From Polynucleobacter sp. MWH-UH25E (GTDB lineage: Bacteria; Pseudomonadota; Gammaproteobacteria; Burkholderiales; Burkholderiaceae): DNA of 64,000 nt. This document shows positions 40,555-49,045 of this stretch, piece after piece. Numbering within the stretch: position 1 is the stretch's first letter; each line of letters opens with the position of its first letter. The stretch is from contig NZ_CP061286.1 in assembly GCF_018687095.1 (NCBI RefSeq), forward strand, positions 930,001 to 994,000, written 5' to 3'. The position numbers were made by a program, and so were the translations under genes. Under the pieces are notes generated by a model. It saw only the letters and a program-made list of their open reading frames with translations. It did no database searches and was not told where the DNA came from.

Positions 40555-42030
40555 TTACTTGGTAATCATTAAAGCCACTAATTGATTCATATCTTTCACT
40601 TTTTCAAGTTCAAGTAATTGAGCGATAACCGTTTCCGTTTTATTTTTCCCTAAAACAGGCCCCATAAGATCACGGGCTTTTGCACTCACCGTTTCTGCGC
40701 TTAGTGGATTTTCTTTGGTTCCGGGAGGGAAGCGGGTATGCTGCTTTAGAACGGTGCCATCAGTCAAGTAGACCTCAACAATGCCACCCCGTGGTGCTAG
40801 GGGGTCATTTAAGGCGGGGTCTCCAATGACGGTGACTTTCTCCATTTGCGCTCTTACTGCAGGGTCTTTCATGCGCTCTTGCGAGTGCGCATTGGCAAAG
40901 GAGATAGTGCCTTCGAGTAAGGCAGTTGAAATAAGGTAAGGGCAGTTCACATCTGGCATAGGACTTCTGCCAACAATGCCAATAGCATCCTCTGGCAAGC
41001 GCACCACAATCTTGCTAACTTTATCTGGGGTGATATTGTTTGTGCGATAGAGTTTGAGGAATGCATCTAGTGGCGCCTGATTTGGGTAGCCAACAGGGAA
41101 AGTCTTAATGCTGGATTCGGTAATGAAAAAACGTGATCCTAGATCAGCAACGAGTGCTTCAGGATTTGGTTGGGTAGATAGGGCAATGATTAAATTGTGT
41201 TTTCCATCCAATACATCCTTAACCCCGGTAAGGCCTTGTTGGACCATTGCTACAGCTGTGGCTCCATTGCGTGCACCCATGCCGCTAAAGTCAAATGACT
41301 TCTCAATATGATCATGATCATCAACCCAGCTCCATAATCCAGATACCTGTTGGGCGCCATAGGAAATGGCGTAGCGCATTTGTTGCTCAGTGAGATGTGC
41401 AAGCGATGCCGCAGAAGCCATCGCTCCCATAGTTGCGTTATATGCCTCTGCTCCACGATGGGTTCCTCTGACGTGATCTGGTCCCAAAGCCATGAGAAAG
41501 CGACACCCTACGTCATAACCCAAGGCAACGCCCCGAATAAGATCGGTTCCTGAGCGACGTTCTTTTTGAGCAAATGCCAGAGCTGCTGGAACGGTGGCAG
41601 ATCCAGGATGGGCTTTGGTGACGGGTTCGAAATCATCAGACTCATCAGAGTGAGCAAGCATCGCATTAATCATGGCTGCATTAATTGCGGTCGTTTTGAT
41701 ATTACTTGCCAAGATAGAAGCTTCGGGTGTTCCGCCTTGGGTTCGTGCAAAGCGAGTTGCCATCTCTCCAGGAGTAAGTTTGGATCCAGAAATCATGGCG
41801 GCAAACGTATCTAAGATCCGAAATTTTGCATCCTGTAATACGTTGGGAGGCAATTCTAAATTGCGTGCGCTTGCCATGTATGTAGCTAGACGTCCTGTAA
41901 GATCGTTTGCCGCATATGTATCGATGCTGGGTAATAACAGAGCCGCAACTGAAGCACTGCTTTTATATAAGAACTTGCGTCTATTAAGACTGCAAAGGCT
42001 GGCTGATTTGTATATTGGTTTTGCCGGCAT
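40555..42030 (-). CDS. MmgE/PrpD family protein with a Tat-like leader
   Basis: A 491-aa protein of the 2-methylcitrate dehydratase/cis-aconitate decarboxylase superfamily (MAHSDE-like MLAHSDESDDFEPVTKAHPGSATVPAALA, GYDVGCRFL, SIKTFPVGYPNQAPLDAFLKL). Unusually, an N-terminal NRRKFLYK motif precedes a hydrophobic stretch and a TYA site, as in Tat signal peptides. The enzyme may therefore act in the periplasm, where no citrate-cycle role is known. The substrate cannot be told. Confidence 0.82.
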   Translation of the reverse strand: MPAKPIYKSASLCSLNRRKFLYKSSASVAALLLPSIDTYAANDLTGRLATYMASARNLELPPNVLQDAKFRILDTFAAMISGSKLTPGEMATRFARTQGGTPEASILASNIKTTAINAAMINAMLAHSDESDDFEPVTKAHPGSATVPAALAFAQKERRSGTDLIRGVALGYDVGCRFLMALGPDHVRGTHRGAEAYNATMGAMASAASLAHLTEQQMRYAISYGAQQVSGLWSWVDDHDHIEKSFDFSGMGARNGATAVAMVQQGLTGVKDVLDGKHNLIIALSTQPNPEALVADLGSRFFITESSIKTFPVGYPNQAPLDAFLKLYRTNNITPDKVSKIVVRLPEDAIGIVGRSPMPDVNCPYLISTALLEGTISFANAHSQERMKDPAVRAQMEKVTVIGDPALNDPLAPRGGIVEVYLTDGTVLKQHTRFPPGTKENPLSAETVSAKARDLMGPVLGKNKTETVIAQLLELEKVKDMNQLVALMITK

Positions 42031-42051
42031 GTCTTGTCTCCTGGTCGGGTG

Positions 42052-42687
42052 TTATTTAATCCAGCTAATAAATTGATCAGCAGGACGTCGAACTTTTTTG
42101 AGATTCAACAGCCAGTCTTCATCAGCTTTACGATAGCCTAGCGGTAACATAACTACACTACGCAATCCCTTTGCTTTGAGATCAAGAATCTCATCTAGGG
42201 CTTTAGGATCAAAGCCCTCCATCGGTGTGGCATCTACTTCGAGCTCTGCTGCTGCAATCAGTGCAGTGCCTAGGCCAATATAAGCTTGTTTGGCGGTGTG
42301 TGTGAAGTTCACCTCTGGATCTCTAGCAGGATAATTTTTCAGTAGCATTTGACGGTAAGCGACGCCCGCATCATTTTTGAAGTTACGAATCTTCTCAGTC
42401 ATATCAAATGCATCATTAATACGCTGTTCTGTGTAGTGATCCCATGCTGCAAAAACGACTAGATGTGAGCAGTCAGTAACTTGAGACTGATTATTCGCAA
42501 TCGCCTTAATTTTTTCACGAAGATCTTTATTTGTAATCACAATCAATTCGTATGGTTGTAAGCCGCTAGAGCTTGCTGTAAATCGGATGGCTTCTAATAT
42601 TTGTTCGACTTTCTCTGTTGGAACCACTTTGCTAGGGTCCATTTTCTTGGTGGCATAGCGCCATTTGAGTTTATCTAAGAGGCTCAT
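42052..42687 (-). CDS. NAD(P)H-dependent nitroreductase family protein
   Basis: A 211-aa FMN enzyme of the NfsB/YdgI type. The N-terminal WRYATKKMDPSK binds FMN phosphate, then RFTASSSGLQPYELIVI, AYIGLGTALIAAAELEVDATPMEGFD and the C-terminal MLPLGYRKADEDW follow. I chose the ATG at 42687, with AAAGGAC upstream and the standard family start. It follows the LysR gene in the same direction, 49 bp away, and precedes the PrpD-like gene. Confidence 0.88.
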   Translation of the reverse strand: MSLLDKLKWRYATKKMDPSKVVPTEKVEQILEAIRFTASSSGLQPYELIVITNKDLREKIKAIANNQSQVTDCSHLVVFAAWDHYTEQRINDAFDMTEKIRNFKNDAGVAYRQMLLKNYPARDPEVNFTHTAKQAYIGLGTALIAAAELEVDATPMEGFDPKALDEILDLKAKGLRSVVMLPLGYRKADEDWLLNLKKVRRPADQFISWIK

Positions 42688-42736
42688 TTTTCTTTGTCCT
42701 TTTGTTATTGCATTTTTAAGATTGATAGATGTTAGC

Positions 42737-43651
42737 TTAACTTTTTGATCTTTGAAGGAGATGCTCAATGAGCAATATGCTAGCGGGAGATTGGCGTCCA
42801 TGCTCTTTGGTGGCCAGGAGTAGGTTGCGTTTTGCCCAGCCATCTTCAAGGCGTACAACCTTGAGATCCATGGCCTTAATTTGAGGCGCGCAAGCCTGTA
42901 AGGGTAATATGCCTACACCCAGATTAACCGCAATCATTTGGCACATCGCATCGTAACTTCGAACCTGGATTCGTAGTCGCATTTGCTTGCTTAGGCGTTC
43001 TGCCTGCCTTGAAGTCAGTTCGAGTAATGAGCTGCCACGATTGAGTCCAACAAAGTCGTAGTCCAAACATTCTTCAAAAGAGATGCTTTTGCGATTCTTA
43101 ATTGGGTGTGATTTACTGCAAACTACAACCAATTCGTCTTGGCCAATGATGTGGGTTTCCAACCCGGCTGTTGGTGTGCCATCCGCGAATACACCTACAT
43201 CTGCAATGCCATCGAGTAACGCTTTGACAATATCGCCACTAATTTGTTCTTCCACTTCCACTTGAATATCAGGATGTGTTTTTAAAAAACTGGCGAGGGA
43301 TATTGGCAAGAACTCTGTTAAGGCTGACATATTCGCCCACAATCGCACATGACCTTTGACACCTTTGGCGTACTCACCTAGTTCATTGCTAAATTGTTCA
43401 AAGCCTTGAAATAGTCGTAATGCATGTTGCATCACTGCATGACCGGCTTGAGTAAGTGTCACACCTTTGGCTGAGCGATCGAGTAGGCTAAGCCCTACGG
43501 TTTCTTCTAGCTCAGAAATTCTTCTGCTGGCCGCCGAAAGGGCGAGGCTACATTCATTGGCCCCCTTGGTAATACTGCCCGACTGGGCGATTGCGCAGAA
43601 GAGCTTGAGGGTAACAAAGTCCACTCTGGCGGGGTTTATTTGGGGTTTCAT
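42737..43651 (-). CDS. LysR-family transcriptional regulator
   Basis: A 304-aa LTTR. The N-terminal HTH (about residues 12-70) is LKLFCAIAQSGSITKGANECSLALSAASRRISELEETVGLSLLDRS; the C-terminal periplasmic-binding-like effector domain includes FVGLNRGSSLLEL. Divergent from the CaiB gene at 43781, with a 13-bp perfect inverted repeat between them; the likely targets are the CoA-transferase operon and itself. Effector unknown. Confidence 0.92.
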   Translation of the reverse strand: MKPQINPARVDFVTLKLFCAIAQSGSITKGANECSLALSAASRRISELEETVGLSLLDRSAKGVTLTQAGHAVMQHALRLFQGFEQFSNELGEYAKGVKGHVRLWANMSALTEFLPISLASFLKTHPDIQVEVEEQISGDIVKALLDGIADVGVFADGTPTAGLETHIIGQDELVVVCSKSHPIKNRKSISFEECLDYDFVGLNRGSSLLELTSRQAERLSKQMRLRIQVRSYDAMCQMIAVNLGVGILPLQACAPQIKAMDLKVVRLEDGWAKRNLLLATKEHGRQSPASILLIEHLLQRSKS

Positions 43652-43660
43652 GGGGATATT

Positions 43661-43695
43661 CTAGCAAGCCTTCGCAAAATGAGAAGGCTTGCTAG
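43661..43695. promoter_or_regulatory. 13-bp perfect inverted repeat in the LysR/CaiB intergenic region
   Basis: CTAGCAAGCCTTC (43661-43673) and its exact complement (43683-43695) flank a 9-nt spacer. The centre contains the T-N11-A pattern of LysR operators (T43672, A43684). It lies 10 bp before the LysR start and about 85 bp before the CoA-transferase gene. Confidence 0.65.
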
Positions 43696-43780
43696 ATAGA
43701 TAGCAATTCCCAAAGGGGAGGACTAAGGTTATTTTTCTACTATTGAATAAATCAAGAAGCAAAAAGCAGGGGAATCTCGT

Positions 43781-44974
43781 ATGGAGCCACTAGCAGGATT
43801 AAAAGTGATTGAGATGGGTCAGTTGATCGCCGGCCCATTCGCCGCAAAAACCTTGGCAGATTTTGGTGCAGATGTGGTCAAGATTGAACCACCAAAAGTA
43901 GGTGATGCGCTACGTAAATGGCGTCTATTAAAAGATGGCACTTCGGTTTGGTGGCAAGTGCAATCGAGAAACAAGAGATCACTCTCATTAGATTTGCGAC
44001 AAACGGATGCGCAAGACATTGTTAGAAAGCTCGCTGCAGAAGCGGATATCTTGATTGAGAACTTTCGTCCTGGAACATTAGAGGGCTGGGGTCTTGATCC
44101 AGAAAAATTACTTGAGCTCAATCCAAAACTCATCATTCTGCGAATTAGTGGATATGGTCAAACAGGTCCTTATAAAGATAAGCCTGGCTTCGGTGTTGTA
44201 GCGGAAGCAATGGGCGGCCTACGACACTTAACTGCTGAACCTGGAAGGGTTCCGGTACGAGTGGGCGTGAGCATTGGCGATACCTTGGCATCACTGCATG
44301 GCGTTATCGGTATTTTGCTGGCACTGCAAGAACGTCATCGTAGTGGCAAGGGTCAAGTGATTGATGTTGCTCTATATGAGGCAGTCTTTAATTGCATGGA
44401 GAGCTTGTTGCCTGAGTACAGTGCTTTTGGTGAAGTAAGACAAGCTGCTGGTAGTGCACTGCCAGGTATTGCACCATCCAATGCTTATCAATGCGCTGAT
44501 GGTGGCTATGTCTTAGTTGCGGGCAATGGCGATAGTATCTTTAAGCGCTTGATGAAACTCATTGGCTGTGATGATTTGGGTAACGATCCCGAGCTAGAAA
44601 ACAATGATGGGCGCGTCAAAAGAGTTCAAGAATTGGATCAAGCAATTGGCGCTTGGGCACAATCGATTACTACTGATAAAGCACTTGAATTGCTAGACTC
44701 AGTTGCTGTTCCTGCGGGACGTATCTATACTGTAGCAGATATCGCTAACGATCCACACTATCGTGCACGTGAGAATATTCAAAGCATTCAAATGCAAGAT
44801 GGCACTCATTTAGAGGTGCCGGGTGTTCTACCAAAGTTATCGCGCACACCAGGATCAATTAAGACTCTTGCGCCAACGATTGGACAAAATACCGATGAGG
44901 TCTTAAAAGAAATCGGTTTGAATGAATCGCAAATTGCCTCCCTAAAAGAACGTGGCGTTGCCTTTACTCAATAA
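43781..44974 (+). CDS. CaiB/BaiF family (class III) CoA-transferase
   Basis: A 397-aa enzyme transferring CoA between carboxylic acids through an Asp-linked intermediate. Characteristic are LAGLKVIEMGQLIAGPFAAKTLADFGADVVKIE, SRNKRSLSLDLR, LIENFRPGTLEGWGL and the late YTVADIANDPHYRAREN. GGGGAA lies before the ATG. It heads a unit with an HMG-CoA-lyase-like gene 15 bp downstream, so it probably activates an acid that the lyase then cleaves. Confidence 0.92.
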   Translation: MEPLAGLKVIEMGQLIAGPFAAKTLADFGADVVKIEPPKVGDALRKWRLLKDGTSVWWQVQSRNKRSLSLDLRQTDAQDIVRKLAAEADILIENFRPGTLEGWGLDPEKLLELNPKLIILRISGYGQTGPYKDKPGFGVVAEAMGGLRHLTAEPGRVPVRVGVSIGDTLASLHGVIGILLALQERHRSGKGQVIDVALYEAVFNCMESLLPEYSAFGEVRQAAGSALPGIAPSNAYQCADGGYVLVAGNGDSIFKRLMKLIGCDDLGNDPELENNDGRVKRVQELDQAIGAWAQSITTDKALELLDSVAVPAGRIYTVADIANDPHYRARENIQSIQMQDGTHLEVPGVLPKLSRTPGSIKTLAPTIGQNTDEVLKEIGLNESQIASLKERGVAFTQ

Positions 44975-44989
44975 GAGAAGAAAAAGATC

Positions 44990-45916
44990 ATGACCAGAAT
45001 TTATTTCAATGACGTAGTCACTAGAGACGGATTTCAGATTGAGCCAAACTTTATTCCAACCGAGGATAAGGTGCGCTTGATTGATGCTATGAGTGAGTGT
45101 GGCTTCGCAAAAATCGAAGTAACCTCCTTTACTTCTCCAAAGGCTATTCCGATGCTTAGGGATGCTGAAGAGGTGATGGGCAAAATCAAACGAGTTCCTG
45201 GCGTTGAATATACGGTCCTCGTGCCCAATCTTCGTGGTGCAGAACGTGCCCTGGAATCTCGCGCAGATGAATTTAATCTAGTGATGTCCACATCGGAAAC
45301 GCACAATCTCGCTAATTTACGCATGACACGTGAAAAAAGTTTTGCAGGTTTGGCAGAAGTAATTAAGTACGTGGATGGAAAAACGCCAATTAATGTTTCT
45401 TTATCTACGGCATTTGGTTGTCCAATGGAGGGCGATGTACCGCAGGAAGTGGTTGAGCAATTTTGCCAACGCTTTGCTGATCTGGGAGCTCGTGGTTTAA
45501 CTATATGCGATACCACTGGCATGGCAAATCCAGCACAAGTTACAAAAATGTCCGAGTCTTTGCAGAAGAAGTTTCCTCAATTGCAAATGACAATGCACTT
45601 TCATAATACGAGAGGTATGGGGCTAGCCAATGTGCTGGCAGCGGTGCAAAGCGGCATCATTCGTTTTGACGGCTCACTTGGCGGCTTAGGCGGTTGTCCA
45701 TATGCGCCTGGTGCTAGCGGCAATATTTCCAGCGAAGATGCCATTCATATGTTGGATGCTATGGGATATGACACGGGTATAAATATCCCTAAATTATTAG
45801 AGTTAGCTAGAGAGTTGCCAGAAATCGTCGGTCACACCGTTCCAGGTCAAGTTGCCAAAGCGGGGCGTAGTTGTGATTTACATCCTGCCCCAGGATATAT
45901 AAATGATCTTAAGTAA
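44990..45916 (+). CDS. Hydroxymethylglutaryl-CoA lyase family enzyme
   Basis: A 308-aa DRE-TIM metallolyase. The catalytic N-terminal VVTRDGFQIEPNF, ICDTTGMANPAQV, the HFHNTRG metal site and the signature GGLGGCPYAPGASGN with the active-site Cys are all present. It splits 3-hydroxy-3-methylglutaryl-CoA or a related branched hydroxyacyl-CoA. The pairing with a CoA-transferase suggests use of free acids. Confidence 0.9.
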   Translation: MTRIYFNDVVTRDGFQIEPNFIPTEDKVRLIDAMSECGFAKIEVTSFTSPKAIPMLRDAEEVMGKIKRVPGVEYTVLVPNLRGAERALESRADEFNLVMSTSETHNLANLRMTREKSFAGLAEVIKYVDGKTPINVSLSTAFGCPMEGDVPQEVVEQFCQRFADLGARGLTICDTTGMANPAQVTKMSESLQKKFPQLQMTMHFHNTRGMGLANVLAAVQSGIIRFDGSLGGLGGCPYAPGASGNISSEDAIHMLDAMGYDTGINIPKLLELARELPEIVGHTVPGQVAKAGRSCDLHPAPGYINDLK

Positions 45917-45939
45917 GCAGGGGAAAATAAAGGGCTTAT

Positions 45940-46335
45940 ATGATTGATCACTTAGACCATTTAGTGTTAACAACAGCTAATGAAGCTGCGTGTATAGATT
46001 TTTATACGCGTGTGCTTGATATGAAGTTGGAATCATTTATTGGTGGCACCCCTCCAGTGGAACGCAAGGCGTTTCTATTTGGTAATCAGAAAATTAATCT
46101 GCATATCAAGGGTAAGGAATTTGAGCCCAAAGCCAATATCCCAACACCTGGCTCACTAGATTTATGTTTTATCGCTGATCGCCCATTAACCGAGGTAATT
46201 GCCCGCTTAGAAAAAGAGCAATGGCCAATCATTGAGGGTCCAGTTATACGGACAGGTGCGACATCAAAGATTAATTCTGTCTATGTACGTGACCCTGATT
46301 TAAATCTTATAGAGATTAGCGAGCTCATTCGGTAA
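45940..46335 (+). CDS. VOC family (glyoxalase-like) protein
   Basis: A 131-aa protein with paired beta-alpha-beta-beta-beta modules (LDHLVLTTANEAACIDFYTRVLDM, then YVRDPDLNLIEISEL). His5, Glu55-region residues and the terminal Glu could bind metal. Resembles virulence-protein/glyoxalase annotations; the reaction is unknown. 23 bp after the lyase gene and likely in its operon. Confidence 0.82.
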   Translation: MIDHLDHLVLTTANEAACIDFYTRVLDMKLESFIGGTPPVERKAFLFGNQKINLHIKGKEFEPKANIPTPGSLDLCFIADRPLTEVIARLEKEQWPIIEGPVIRTGATSKINSVYVRDPDLNLIEISELIR

Positions 46336-46420
46336 TTCCCTAAGTTTTCCGAGTAGCAGATGGTGTTTCCAAGAATCTGGTGTAGAGTAGTTAAAACAAA
46401 AAAAGTATCTTGGAGACAAT

Positions 46421-47476
46421 ATGAAATTAATCATCAAAGCACTCAAGCTATTTGCTTTTAGCTTGCTCGTTTCGGTTGGATATTCCCAAGCATTTGCCGC
46501 AGGGAAAATCGAAATGAATGAGTACATGATTCAGAGCGATACACCAGGCATCTCCCTGTACGTGCGCAATAAACATTTGGCGGGAATGAAAAAATTCTCT
46601 CCAGAGAAAACGTTGCTGTATGTCCATGGTTCAACCTATCCAGCTGAAACAGCTTTTGATTTATCTCTGGGCGGCACTTCTTGGATGGAATATATTGCTG
46701 CTAGGGGTTATGACGTCTGGTTGGTCGATCTACGTGGTTACAGCAAATCTACTCGTCCACCGGAAATGGATCAACCAGCAGATCAAAATCCGCCAATAGT
46801 GCGCACTGATGTTGCTGTTCGTGACGTTTCTAGCGCTGTTGATTACATTCTTGCTAAACGCAACATCAATAAACTTAATTTACTTGGTTGGTCTTGGGGT
46901 ACAACCATCATGGGTAAATACACAACTCTTAATAATCAAAAAGTAAACAAATTGGTTCTCTACGCTCCACAATGGTTGCGTCAGGGTGGAGCGCCGTTGA
47001 CTGATAAAGGCGGTCAATTGGGTGCCTATCGTGTGGCTTCCGTCGCAGATGCGAAAAATCGTTGGTTAACTGGGGTTCCTGAAAGCGCAAAAGCAAGCTT
47101 AATACCTGAAGGTTGGTTTGAGAAGTGGGCGGAAGCTACATTTGAGACTGACCCCTGGGGCAAAACACAAAACCCTAAAAAATTGCGTGCGCCAAATGGC
47201 ACTGTTCAAGATGCACGTGAGTTTTGGACTGCAGGTATCCCTGTTTACGATCCTAAAGATATTCGTGTGCCAGTCATGCTGGTACATGCTGAATGGGATG
47301 CAGACTTGCCAAGTTACATGATGTATGAGTACTACACAAAGCTAGAGAATGCGCCATACAAAATCATGTTGCAGATTAGCGAAGGCACCCATACCATCAT
47401 CATGGAAAAAAACCGCATGCTGATGTTCACTGGGGTTCAAGACTTTTTGGATAGCAATTTCAAGCCAGAGAAATAA
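46421..47476 (+). CDS. Secreted alpha/beta hydrolase
   Basis: A 351-aa protein with a signal peptide (cleavage about after AFA). The oxyanion VHGSTYPAET, nucleophile Ser in GWSWGTTIMG, Asp in AEWDADLPS and His in EGTHTIIMEKN are visible. GGAG lies 8 nt upstream of the ATG. A periplasmic esterase that could release the acid processed by the CoA-transferase/lyase pair is possible but unproven. Confidence 0.85.
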   Translation: MKLIIKALKLFAFSLLVSVGYSQAFAAGKIEMNEYMIQSDTPGISLYVRNKHLAGMKKFSPEKTLLYVHGSTYPAETAFDLSLGGTSWMEYIAARGYDVWLVDLRGYSKSTRPPEMDQPADQNPPIVRTDVAVRDVSSAVDYILAKRNINKLNLLGWSWGTTIMGKYTTLNNQKVNKLVLYAPQWLRQGGAPLTDKGGQLGAYRVASVADAKNRWLTGVPESAKASLIPEGWFEKWAEATFETDPWGKTQNPKKLRAPNGTVQDAREFWTAGIPVYDPKDIRVPVMLVHAEWDADLPSYMMYEYYTKLENAPYKIMLQISEGTHTIIMEKNRMLMFTGVQDFLDSNFKPEK

Positions 47477-47478
47477 CA

Positions 47479-47503
47479 AAAGCCACCCTAGGGTGGCTTT
47501 TTA
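47479..47503 (+). terminator. Terminator after the hydrolase gene
   Basis: AAAGCCACCC / GGGTGGCTTT with a TA loop, followed by TTAG. It also stands at the end of the convergent SDR gene. Confidence 0.82.
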
Positions 47504-47525
47504 GTTACCAGAGGTGAATGCGGAG

Positions 47526-48287
47526 TTAACCTCGACCTACAAAAGGCATTTTGGTTGCCATGATGGTCATATTCAGAATATTGGACTCTAAAGGAAGTTG
47601 TGCCATATGAAGTACTGCCTGACCAACATGATCAACATCCATACGGGGCTCTACCTTGATTGATTGATCTGCTTGTATGATGCCTGCAGCCATACGCTCA
47701 GTCATTTCAGTGGCGGCGTTGCCAATGTCGATTTGCCCGCAAGCAATGTTGAACGGACGACCATCTAAAGCGATTGTTTTTGTAAGTCCGCTAATAGCAT
47801 GTTTAGTAGCGGTGTAGGGTGCCGACATGGGTCTGGGCGCATGTGCTGAGATTGAGCCATTATTAATAATTCTGCCGCCTTGTGGTGATTGCGCTTTCAT
47901 CATGCGAATAGCTTCTTGAGAACACAGAAAGGCGCCACACAGATTGGCATTAACCACATTCATCCACTGTTCATACGTTAAATCTTCCATTGGAATAGCG
48001 GGTGCACCCATGCCTGCATTATTAAATAGAACATCAATGCGACCAAACTTTGCTTTTGTTTCTGCAAATAGCTTTTTTACTTGCTCTGGATTGCCCACAT
48101 CGCATGACACAGCAAGACAGTTTTCATTGTTGCCGCCAATATCAACAATTGCTTTCTGCAATTTCTCTAAATTTCGCCCTGTGAGCACAACCTGATAGCC
48201 GCCTTTTAATAGGGCCTTGGCGGCTGCTCGTCCAATACCAGCGCCAGCGCCAGTAACTAAGGCTACTTTAGTTTTTATTTGGGTCAT
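47526..48287 (-). CDS. Short-chain dehydrogenase/reductase (SDR)
   Basis: A 253-aa classical SDR. Cofactor motif TGAGAGIG (residues about 13-20), NNAG at the central strand, catalytic Ser in NNGSISA and YTATK. Arg in TGRN next to strand 2 suggests NADP(H). Substrate unknown. Convergent with the hydrolase. Confidence 0.88.
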   Translation of the reverse strand: MTQIKTKVALVTGAGAGIGRAAAKALLKGGYQVVLTGRNLEKLQKAIVDIGGNNENCLAVSCDVGNPEQVKKLFAETKAKFGRIDVLFNNAGMGAPAIPMEDLTYEQWMNVVNANLCGAFLCSQEAIRMMKAQSPQGGRIINNGSISAHAPRPMSAPYTATKHAISGLTKTIALDGRPFNIACGQIDIGNAATEMTERMAAGIIQADQSIKVEPRMDVDHVGQAVLHMAQLPLESNILNMTIMATKMPFVGRG

Positions 48288-48370
48288 GATGTCTTTCTTA
48301 GTTTGTCTCTTAATGAATTAATACTTTTTATTCATTTAGCGTCAGTCTACGCTAAATGAAGTCCCTGACC

Positions 48371-48667
48371 TTAGTTTTTGATGCGCGCGCTTTTGCGCGT
48401 TCTTTCATAAAACGCATTGGGCTTCGTTTTGACCCATTGAATAAATCGTTGCATCTCAGGATGGTCTTGTAGAGCGACTGCATTATTAAATTGGTTGGCT
48501 AACTCAGTTTCGGTAAAGAGGGCATGAATTTGACGGTGACAAATGCGATGCAGAAATTCTGTGGTTCTGCCACCTTTGGATTTGGGAATAAGGTGGTGAG
48601 CATCCTGCTGGGATGCTGGAATCGGGCGATCACAAATCGGGCATATGACCTCTTGGAACTTTGTCAT
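48371..48667 (-). CDS. Small HNH endonuclease-like protein
   Basis: A 98-aa protein with CPICDRP and the HNH core AHHLIPKSKGG...LHRICHRQIHALFTE; Cys-x2-Cys plus RICH could form the zinc site. These one-domain HNH proteins occur widely in betaproteobacteria, with unknown targets. ATG 48667 has AAGGGA nearby; an in-frame ATG at 48715 would add 16 residues. Confidence 0.78.
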   Translation of the reverse strand: MTKFQEVICPICDRPIPASQQDAHHLIPKSKGGRTTEFLHRICHRQIHALFTETELANQFNNAVALQDHPEMQRFIQWVKTKPNAFYERTRKSARIKN

Positions 48668-48745
48668 TTCCCTTGGGGCTTGCGAGATCAATTTTCGACG
48701 AATTTTGCCAATCATCTTGAATTGCAGAATTAATGGATCAATACG

Positions 48746-48772
48746 AGTTTATTGAATAAGTCTTAAACTTGC
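48746..48772 (+). promoter_or_regulatory. Shared 27-bp promoter/leader motif, copy 1 (before TIGR03643)
   Basis: A motif with the palindromic core TTATTGAATAA followed by GTCTTAAACTTGC lies 3 nt before the ATG at 48776. It matches the copy at 51477-51503 at 25 of 27 positions, with the same distance to the start codon. The dyad could be an operator and AATAAGTC-type sequence part of a promoter. Confidence 0.6.
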
Positions 48773-48775
48773 AGG

Positions 48776-49045
48776 ATGGCAAAAGTTCCATCTAAATCCC
48801 TATCCGAATCAGACCTATCCCGCCTGATCGAGATGGCTTGGGAGGATAGAACGCCATTTGAAGCCATTGAAGCAACATTTGGATATTCAGAGCCTCAAGT
48901 GATTCAATTAATGCGCCGAGAACTCAAGAGGGGTTCATTTGATTTATGGAGAGAGCGAGTCTCCGGCAGAGTCACAAAGCATATAGCACTCCGAAGCAAA
49001 TTGGTTCAACGTGCTTATTGCCCAACTCAATATAAGAATAAATGA
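48776..49045 (+). CDS. TIGR03643 family protein
   Basis: An 89-aa basic protein with the family hallmark RLIEMAWEDRTPFEAIEATFGYSEPQVIQLMRRELKRGSF and WRERVSGRVTKH. It looks like a small helix-turn-helix protein and in other bacteria is usually encoded beside photolyases, as here. Its end overlaps the photolyase start by 4 bp (ATGA). No Shine-Dalgarno stands before its ATG, so the transcript may be leaderless or very short-leadered. Confidence 0.85.
   Translation: MAKVPSKSLSESDLSRLIEMAWEDRTPFEAIEATFGYSEPQVIQLMRRELKRGSFDLWRERVSGRVTKHIALRSKLVQRAYCPTQYKNK

Noticed and set aside
43735..43760. Third copy of the photolyase-cluster motif (TATTGAATAAATC)
   Set aside because: Only about 12 bases agree and the downstream half is absent; probably AT-rich coincidence.
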